From: Qipengyuania sp. S6317L1
GTDB taxonomy: Bacteria > Pseudomonadota > Alphaproteobacteria > Sphingomonadales > Sphingomonadaceae
Assembly: GCF_023015615.1 (NCBI RefSeq)
Contig: NZ_JALKAJ010000001.1
Coordinates: 62,001 to 126,000 of the forward strand
Direction: 5' to 3'
DNA: 64,000 bases
Position numbers and translations under genes: made by a program. Below the pieces are notes generated by a model, which saw nothing but the letters and a program-made list of their open reading frames with translations, was not told the origin of the DNA and did no database searches. Shown here piece by piece: positions 58,482 through 64,000 of this stretch (positions within the stretch are counted from its first letter, which is position 1; each line of letters begins with the position of its first letter).

Positions 58482-60566
58482 TTGATCCCTACGCTTTCCA
58501 ACCTCACCGCCGCGCCGTCTGTTCCAAAGTCGGGCATCGCGCCTCAAGAGATTGTCGCAACAGCCGATTTTGGTCTTGCCCTCGGGGAAATCGGGCTTGG
58601 CGGGGCGAAGGGCAAGCGCGCCTTTCCGGATGCAGCGATAGAGCCCGCGCAAGACGATCCTGCGCGTGCGGTGATCGAAGGGATTGCAGGGGTGAGCAGC
58701 TTTGCCATGGCGCTCGCGCTGCAAAGTGACGGCGGCAAACAGCTTCCTGAAAGCGGCACGGTCTTGCCGCCGGTGGTGCAGGGCGAAGCGGGCATCTTTG
58801 GTGATGGTATCAGTGCGCCGACAGCCGAGGCAATTCCGGCGGCGGTTACGTCAGGCATCCAAACGGGCAAAACCGGTGCGGATCGGCAAGATCCTTCGCA
58901 TTTGCTGGCGCAAACGAAGCTGACACCGCCCGCAATGCCGCAAGACCGGCTTGCACCGATGGGCGAGCCAAAGGCAGCCGGTCTGGACCCGGTCCGGACC
59001 GCTGCGAAGTCGGGGGCAGTGACACCGGGTCCTCGCAACCTGAACGACGCGCCGCTTACCGCTTCGCCAGGCGATCCGCTGACCCGGAGTAATCCGCCCA
59101 GGCTTGAAGCTATTGGCGAAGTTCCGGTCACCAACCGCGCCCTTTCGCGCGATGTTGATACTAACGCCGCGCTTCCAAAAGCTGAGAAGGCCAATGCGAG
59201 GCCGCCATCAGGGCCCCGCGCCCATGTGGGCGGTGATCAAGTCGCCGCGATTACACAGGCCGCCGCGCGTTCGAACGTGTCATTGACAGCGCCAACCATG
59301 CCGCACGATTCTGGCAAAACAACCGAGTTGCGCGTTTCGCCCAACGGTCCAGCAGCGAAGTCTGATCCGGGCAAACCCTTAGAAACCCTAAAAGCGACCA
59401 ATGGGCCCGCATCGCCTTTCGAGCGCGAGCCCGACGCTGAGGCGGCGATGAAATCTTCGAAGGAAGCGGCAATCGCCGCGCGCCCGACCACAAACGCGCC
59501 CCCCGCTATAGCCCAGACCGCGACCCCTACCGTGGACGCAAATCCGCTTAAAGGGACGCAGGTGAAAGCAACGTCCACTGCCTCGAGCCCGAATGCTGAA
59601 GGTGAAACCGAAGGAGGGGCCAAAGCCGAAGGCGCAAATCCCGCTATTCGTCCGTCCACTAAAGGCGATGCAGAGCCTGCAACGGTGCTGGACAGGGCCA
59701 TTGCGCGCTATTCCTTGAACAGCGGGCCGAGCGCCGAAAAAACCAGACAGCCTGCGCAGCCCGTTCAGCCTGCTCAGTCTTCGGGGCCCCCAAACCCCGG
59801 CACAAACCTTAACCCAAATGTCGATCCCCAAATCGATCCGGAAATTGATCCAAGCGAACCCGACCGTGCAAACGATCCGCGCACTGCGTTATCAAATCTT
59901 GCATCACGCTCACCGGTTGCCCAGCACATTCAAGCGGGCAGCGCCGACACCGCCGGGCCCCAGGCATCGGCATCGGCATCGGCATCGGCTGCCCAAGTGG
60001 CGCAAGCAGCACCTTCGCCGCAAGCCAGTCCCCAACCAGCCGCGCTTGACGCAAACGGGACCGCGCGCATTGCCGCCCAGATTGAAAGCACCATTGAGCA
60101 GCTGACAGATGCGCGCAGCAATGCGCAGGCCAACCGTCCGGAAATGACCGTTCGGCATCAGGAATTTGGCGCGATTACGATGCGGTTGGAGACGCTTGGC
60201 AATGACCTTCGCGCAACGCTTTCCTCGCGCGATCCCGGTTTCGTGCCTGCGATCCAGAACGCCTTGGCAGAGCGGGCGGTTGCCGCCAGCGGCGAAACCT
60301 CGACCAGCACAGGGCAACGCGGCTCTGAACAAGGCAGCGGCCAATCCCAGTCCCAGACCGGTTCCCAGAACAGCAACCTTGCCGGTTCGGCTGGGCAAGG
60401 CTGGCATTCGGAAGGCCGCTACGGGTCTTCCACAGGGTCAGGTCAAGGAACGTCTCAACCATACTCGGGGCAAACCGAAGGCAAGGACGATGAACGTGGT
60501 TCGAATCCGGGCGGGCAATCCAGCCCCGGAACCGGACAAGCGGGCGATGGCGAGCTGTTCGCTTGA
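58482..60566 (+). CDS. fliK: Flagellar hook-length control protein FliK
   Basis: This 694-residue protein starts at a TTG at 58482, preceded by AAAGGA. It is long, disordered and rich in Pro, Ala, Ser and Thr, as FliK molecular rulers are. A short folded C-terminal FliK_C-like core is visible (NRPEMTVRHQEFGAITMRLETLGNDLRATLSSRDPGFVPAIQNAL, about 550-594), followed by a Ser/Gln/Gly tail. A hexanucleotide ATCGGC repeat (59967-59990) gives an AS run. It is longer than enteric FliK (about 405) although FlgE is short. Confidence 0.88.
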   Translation: MIPTLSNLTAAPSVPKSGIAPQEIVATADFGLALGEIGLGGAKGKRAFPDAAIEPAQDDPARAVIEGIAGVSSFAMALALQSDGGKQLPESGTVLPPVVQGEAGIFGDGISAPTAEAIPAAVTSGIQTGKTGADRQDPSHLLAQTKLTPPAMPQDRLAPMGEPKAAGLDPVRTAAKSGAVTPGPRNLNDAPLTASPGDPLTRSNPPRLEAIGEVPVTNRALSRDVDTNAALPKAEKANARPPSGPRAHVGGDQVAAITQAAARSNVSLTAPTMPHDSGKTTELRVSPNGPAAKSDPGKPLETLKATNGPASPFEREPDAEAAMKSSKEAAIAARPTTNAPPAIAQTATPTVDANPLKGTQVKATSTASSPNAEGETEGGAKAEGANPAIRPSTKGDAEPATVLDRAIARYSLNSGPSAEKTRQPAQPVQPAQSSGPPNPGTNLNPNVDPQIDPEIDPSEPDRANDPRTALSNLASRSPVAQHIQAGSADTAGPQASASASASAAQVAQAAPSPQASPQPAALDANGTARIAAQIESTIEQLTDARSNAQANRPEMTVRHQEFGAITMRLETLGNDLRATLSSRDPGFVPAIQNALAERAVAASGETSTSTGQRGSEQGSGQSQSQTGSQNSNLAGSAGQGWHSEGRYGSSTGSGQGTSQPYSGQTEGKDDERGSNPGGQSSPGTGQAGDGELFA

Positions 60567-60599
60567 CCCGAACGCATGACAGATTGGAGCAGATAGACA

Positions 60600-61178
60600 A
60601 TGTCGGATGCAAAGGCTGAAGACGACGAGGGCGGCAAAAAAGGCGGCGGCATGATGAAGATGATCATCGGCATCGTGGTCGCACTCGCCGTGGGTGCGGG
60701 CGGGGCCTATGGCGCCTTTGCAGCTGGCCTTCTGGGCGAGAGCGGGGAAAGTGGTCCCAACCACCCCGAGCTGGTGCGCAAAGGCGATGCAGAACCCTAT
60801 CCGCTGCCAGGTGGCGACAAGGAAGAGGGGGCCATCGTGCACGGCGAAGGCGGAAACGAATTTCGCACCGCCTATTACACCTTCGAAGAAAGCTTCACCT
60901 CCAATCTTGCCGGTTCGCCGGGCCTCATCCAGGTCGAGCTGGCCGCATCGACTCAGCGTGACGGGCGGGTGCTTCAGTGGGTTCACAATCACCAATTGGC
61001 GATCCGTTCGGCCATACTCGTGCAACTTGCCGCCACGCCCGAAGCGGACCTCTTTTCAGTCGAAGGCAAAGAGAAGCTCGCAAAACGCCTGACCGGCGCG
61101 ATCAATGAAGTTCTCGAAGAAAAAGAGGGCTTTGGCGGGGTCGAAAACATTCATTTCAAAGGGCTGCTCGTCCAATGA
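60600..61178 (+). CDS. fliL: Flagellar basal body-associated protein FliL
   Basis: This 192-residue single-pass inner-membrane protein has a cytoplasmic charged N-terminus, one helix (MIIGIVVALAVGAGGAYGAFA, about 21-41) and a periplasmic SPFH-like domain (AYYTFEESFTSNLAGSPGLIQVELAAS, VQLAATPEADLFSVEGKEKLAKRLTGAINEVLEEKEGFGGVENIHFKGLLVQ). FliL surrounds the stator. It starts 34 bp after fliK and overlaps fliM by 4 bp. Confidence 0.93.
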   Translation: MSDAKAEDDEGGKKGGGMMKMIIGIVVALAVGAGGAYGAFAAGLLGESGESGPNHPELVRKGDAEPYPLPGGDKEEGAIVHGEGGNEFRTAYYTFEESFTSNLAGSPGLIQVELAASTQRDGRVLQWVHNHQLAIRSAILVQLAATPEADLFSVEGKEKLAKRLTGAINEVLEEKEGFGGVENIHFKGLLVQ

Positions 61179-62101
61179 ATATGGCCGGATCCTTTGCCGC
61201 TGATTTCGCCGGTGCGCGCGCGGTTGCAAAACATTGCTCCGAACTCACCTGGCGCGGCCCCCGCCCGGAAGAGCGTGAAAGCGCGATTCTTGCGTGGAAG
61301 CGCGATCTGGCGGGCGAACTGGCACAAGAACTTGGCCAGATCCTTGCCGGGGAAAAGCTTGAGGTGACGATCAGCGAGCTTGAATTCATGACCGGCGGCG
61401 AGGTTTTTGCAAAGATCGGCGAAAGCGCGGTGAACTTGCTCTTGCGCATCGGCAGCGGCGACCAGACCGTGCTCCTGAGCCTCGACAATGCCACGGCGAT
61501 TGCGCTTACCGATTGTTCGTTTGGCGGCGAGGGGGAGGCCCCCGAAACCGTTCCCGCACAGCTTCCGCGTTCCGCCGTCCTTCTGGTTGAGCAATTCGGG
61601 GCCAGCATCGCGCGGGTCATCGCCATGGCGCGCGGCGTCAACGAACTGGCGCGCGGCGAGGTTCTGGTGCGATCCGACAGCGTGACGCGCCTCAAACCCT
61701 TTAGCGCCGAGGCGCAGATTACCCTGCTCGATATCACCATTGCCAAGGGCACATTTGTCGAGTGGGCGTTGTCGATTGCATTGCCGACAGAACAGCTCGA
61801 CACCCTCTTGCCCAAAGCCAATTCAAGCCGCCCGGCAGCATCACGGCAGGCAAACGCAGGCGCCGATCCGTTTGCAGACATGCCCCTGGAGCTTGAGGCG
61901 GTTTTGACCGAGTTTGAACTTCCGCTGCGGCGAATTGAACAGCTTCAGCCGGGCGATGAAATTGCCCTTTCCATCCCGCGCGAGCTTCCCTTGCGGATTG
62001 GCGATGATGTTTTTGCGCATGGGGTGGCAGGCACTTTTGAAGACCACATGGCCCTGCGCCTGACGCGCGTGCCGCACAGAGCCGCAGGAGGCGCATCATG
62101 A
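61175..62101 (+). CDS. fliM: Divergent motor switch protein FliM without N-terminal CheY-docking peptide
   Basis: This 308-residue protein has the FliM middle domain (ISELEFMTGGEVFAKIGES, LLSLDNATAIALTDCSFGG, SAVLLVEQFGASIARVIAMA) and a C-terminal SPOA domain (LEAVLTEFELPLRRIEQLQPGDEIALSIPRELPLRIGDDVFAHGVAGTFEDHMALRLTRV). The N-terminus (MNMAGSFAADFAGARAVAKHC) lacks the LSQxEIDALL CheY-P-binding peptide of canonical FliM and the protein is about 25-30 residues shorter. The start overlaps fliL by 4 bp, leaving little room for a missed N-terminus. It forms the C ring with FliG and FliN. Confidence 0.9.
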   Translation: MNMAGSFAADFAGARAVAKHCSELTWRGPRPEERESAILAWKRDLAGELAQELGQILAGEKLEVTISELEFMTGGEVFAKIGESAVNLLLRIGSGDQTVLLSLDNATAIALTDCSFGGEGEAPETVPAQLPRSAVLLVEQFGASIARVIAMARGVNELARGEVLVRSDSVTRLKPFSAEAQITLLDITIAKGTFVEWALSIALPTEQLDTLLPKANSSRPAASRQANAGADPFADMPLELEAVLTEFELPLRRIEQLQPGDEIALSIPRELPLRIGDDVFAHGVAGTFEDHMALRLTRVPHRAAGGAS

Positions 62102-62589
62102 ACGCGCTCAACCCCGGCCTTAGCCCCGCGCTCCAGCGGCTTGGCGAAGTGTCCGTCCGCCTTTCGGTCGAGCTTGGCCGCACCGATATGCCCTTGCGCG
62201 ATGTTCTTGCGCTGGGTGAGGGAAGCGTGGTGTCGCTTGACCGGCTGACCGATGAACTTCTTGAAATCACCGCCAATGGCCAGGTGATCGCCTATGGCGA
62301 AGTGATTGCGCAAGATGGCCGATTTGCGCTGCGCATCGTGAGCCTTGCCGGCGGCGATGCGCCTTCGCCAACGCCCTCGAAACCAGCGACGGCTTCGCAA
62401 TCGGGCGCGCCGGCACCGGGGCAAACTGCCAATCCTGGAACTGAGGCGGCGGAACCTGCTTCTCCCGCTTCTGGCGATGCGAATATCGACGAACTCGCCG
62501 CGGCCCTTGATGATACATTGGGCGAACCTGCTGGCGATAATGCTCAAGGCGAGCCTGTCACCGGTGCACAAGACGGCGAGGCGCGGTGA
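62098..62589 (+). CDS. fliN: Motor switch protein FliN with C-terminal extension
   Basis: This 163-residue protein carries the SPOA domain at its N-terminus (about 12-82; LGEVSVRLSVELGRTDMPLRDVLALGEGSVVSLDRLTDELLEITANGQVIAYGEVIAQDGRFALRIV). Canonical FliN ends after this domain; here an Ala/Pro-rich tail of about 80 residues follows. Within it, residues 129-138 (NIDELAAALD) resemble the EIDALL peptide by which FliM binds CheY-P. It overlaps fliM by 4 bp and fliO by one base. Confidence 0.93.
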   Translation: MNALNPGLSPALQRLGEVSVRLSVELGRTDMPLRDVLALGEGSVVSLDRLTDELLEITANGQVIAYGEVIAQDGRFALRIVSLAGGDAPSPTPSKPATASQSGAPAPGQTANPGTEAAEPASPASGDANIDELAAALDDTLGEPAGDNAQGEPVTGAQDGEAR

Positions 62590-62888
62590 TGGCCGAATAT
62601 CTCCTGCGCCTTGCGCTCCTCTTGCCGCTTCTGGGGCTGATGATCTGGGGCAGCCTGAAGCTTACCCGCTATCTGCAAACGCGGCTTGTCGGTCTGCAGG
62701 GCGGTTCGGGCTCGCTTGAACTTGTCGAAACGAATTTGCTTGCCCCCGGGCTCAAGCTGGCGGTCGTGCGCTTTCATGACCGTGAAATCCTGCTTGGCTG
62801 TTCGCGTTCAGGGATCGTGCGTCTTGGCGAAGCCGACGCGCACGGCGCCTGCGAACCAGCCATCCTCCCCGCAGATACGGAGCTTTAA
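62589..62888 (+). CDS. fliO: Flagellar export assembly protein FliO
   Basis: This 99-residue protein starts at the ATG at 62589 (a GTG three bases earlier is an alternative). One N-terminal transmembrane helix (EYLLRLALLLPLLGLMIWGSL) precedes a small cytoplasmic FliO domain (LELVETNLLAPGLKLAVVRFHDREILLGCSRSGIVRLGEA). FliO is a scaffold for FliP assembly. It sits between fliN and fliP as usual. Confidence 0.93.
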   Translation: MAEYLLRLALLLPLLGLMIWGSLKLTRYLQTRLVGLQGGSGSLELVETNLLAPGLKLAVVRFHDREILLGCSRSGIVRLGEADAHGACEPAILPADTEL

Positions 62889-62890
62889 TC

Positions 62891-63694
62891 GTGCCTTGTG
62901 CATCGCGCCTTACGAAACTTTTGCGCTCCGCTGCGTTAACCATGTTCCTGTGCGCATTGGCCGCCACCGAGCCAGCGCTTGCCGCAGCGCCAGTGGGTGA
63001 CGAGGCCGCTGGCATCGGCACCGCGATAGAGCGCGCCTTGGGCGCAGATGGCGCAGGCGATGACACACCGCTAAGCTTCTCGATCCAGCTTCTGCTGGTT
63101 ATGACGCTCCTCTCGCTGTTGCCCTCCATCGTTTTGATGATGACCAGCTTCCTGCGCATCCTGATCGTGCTTTCCATCCTGCGCCAGGCGCTTGGCCTTC
63201 AAGGATCGCCTCCGACACAGGTGCTCGTGGGCCTTTCGCTCTTTCTCTCGCTGTTCGTCATGGCGCCCACAATCGACATGGTGAACACGGTAGCGATTGA
63301 ACCCTATGCGAGCGGCGCATTGGAAGCCGACGCAGCGATTGCAGCGGCGGGCGAAGCGTTTCACGAATTCATGCTGCGCCAGACGCGCGAGGCGAACCTC
63401 ATCATGTTTGCCGATATCGCAGGCGTCGCCGCGTTCGAAAACGAAAGCGATATCCCCTTTTCAATTCTCATGCCCGCCTTCGTGACGAGCGAGCTTGAGA
63501 CAGCATTTCAAATCGGTTTCATGATCTTCCTGCCATTCCTCGTCATCGACCTGGTGGTGGCCAGCGTCCTCATGAGCCTTGGCATGATGATGCTCTCGCC
63601 CACCATCATCTCGCTTCCCTTCAAGCTTCTCCTGTTCGTCCTCGTCGATGGCTGGTCGCTTCTGATGGGCAGTCTCGCGATGAGCTTTGGGTAG
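62891..63694 (+). CDS. fliP: Flagellar export gate protein FliP
   Basis: This 267-residue protein starts with GTG at 62891 and has a cleavable-type signal (about 8-34). The FliP core is clear: TSFLRILIVLSILRQALGLQGSPPTQVLVGLSLFLSLFVMAPTIDMV (about 85-131), SELETAFQIGFMIFLPFLVIDLVVASVLMSLGMMMLSPTIISLPFKLLLFVLVDGW. It forms the export pore with FliQ and FliR. Confidence 0.97.
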   Translation: MPCASRLTKLLRSAALTMFLCALAATEPALAAAPVGDEAAGIGTAIERALGADGAGDDTPLSFSIQLLLVMTLLSLLPSIVLMMTSFLRILIVLSILRQALGLQGSPPTQVLVGLSLFLSLFVMAPTIDMVNTVAIEPYASGALEADAAIAAAGEAFHEFMLRQTREANLIMFADIAGVAAFENESDIPFSILMPAFVTSELETAFQIGFMIFLPFLVIDLVVASVLMSLGMMMLSPTIISLPFKLLLFVLVDGWSLLMGSLAMSFG

Positions 63695-63699
63695 CGACG

Positions 63700-63972
63700 A
63701 TGCAGGAAGATGCACAACTTCTGGCGCTTGCCGACCGCACATTGTGGGTGACCGCGCTGATCGTGGGGCCGGTGCTCCTGTGCGCGCTTGCAACGGGTCT
63801 GATCGTCGGGATTATTCAGGCCGCCACTTCGGTGAACGAGCAAACGCTCACCTTCGTGCCAAAGCTTGCGATCACCGCCGTTGTTTTCGTGATCCTTGGC
63901 GGCACGATGATGGCGCTTTTAAGCGACTTCATGCGAGAGATTTTCGCGCAGGTCGCAATGATGTCGGCATAG
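63700..63972 (+). CDS. fliQ: Flagellar export gate protein FliQ
   Basis: This 90-residue protein has two transmembrane helices (LWVTALIVGPVLLCALATGLIVGIIQAATSVNEQTLTFVPKLAITAVVFVILGGTMMALLSDF) with the conserved QAATSVNEQTLTFVPKL loop. It starts 5 bp after fliP. Confidence 0.97.
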   Translation: MQEDAQLLALADRTLWVTALIVGPVLLCALATGLIVGIIQAATSVNEQTLTFVPKLAITAVVFVILGGTMMALLSDFMREIFAQVAMMSA

Positions 63973-63987
63973 CGGGGAGGGCGCAAG

Positions 63988-64000
63988 ATGACCTTCCTTG
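63988..64000 (+). CDS. fliR: Start of fliR, cut by the right window edge
   Basis: ATG at 63988 follows GGGGAGGG and encodes only MTFL before the window ends. The identity as FliR rests on the conserved order fliP-fliQ-fliR and the strong ribosome site. Confidence 0.6.

Overview
The window looks like about 64 kb of chromosome from a high-GC, motile alphaproteobacterium, most likely Sphingomonadales and probably an Erythrobacteraceae-type genome. This placement is an inference from gene content: a TonB-dependent receptor with an alpha-type metal-regulator operator, a short PutA, an aminoglycoside-phosphotransferase-fold protein next to an acyl-CoA dehydrogenase, and the style of the flagellar cluster. 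No rRNA gene, complete tRNA gene or CRISPR array was seen.

Positions 1-6727 are the right end of a mobile genomic island. It carries copper-resistance cargo (copA, cut by the left edge, and copB). A leftward recombination module follows: a 55-residue excisionase-like protein, a helix-turn-helix/zinc-knuckle protein and a tyrosine recombinase. Next come an unknown protein and a second, unrelated tyrosine recombinase. The island ends in a 45-bp copy of the 3' half of tRNA-Gly(GCC), the expected attachment-site duplication, so the intact tRNA gene should lie left of the window.

Positions 6750-27950 are ordinary housekeeping chromosome: a ZnuD-like outer-membrane receptor behind a possible Zur box, a saccharopine-dehydrogenase-like reductase, a chemoreceptor, a thioesterase, dcd, a methyltransferase, putA, a YciI protein, an M24 peptidase, mtnP, a glutathione transferase, an aldehyde dehydrogenase, an M48 protease, the phosphotransferase/acyl-CoA dehydrogenase pair and a bile-acid/sodium-symporter family carrier.

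Positions 28270-64000 are almost entirely one polar-type flagellar locus. A leftward operon holds a lytic transglycosylase gene, flhA and fliA; a second holds flgA, flgM and flgN. A rightward operon runs flgBCDEFGHIJKL, motA, motB, then a large HAD protein and a methyltransferase. fliC is read leftward. A sigma-54 activator gene then leads fliEFGHIJKLMNOPQ and the first codons of fliR. Three near-consensus sigma-54 promoters (upstream of the transglycosylase gene, flgA and flgB) and a plausible sigma-28 promoter at fliC support a hierarchy of sigma-54 and its activator, then FliA/FlgM, then flagellin. A diguanylate cyclase and a second MotA/ExbB-like plus ExbD/MotB-like pair are embedded in the locus.

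The most unusual points are a 14-bp triplication that places two overlapping five-codon mini-ORFs in front of flgB, a FliM without the N-terminal CheY-docking peptide combined with a FliN whose tail contains a similar peptide, very short FlgD and FlgE, a DKK repeat in FliF, the extra stator-like pair, and the HAD/methyltransferase pair next to flagellin.
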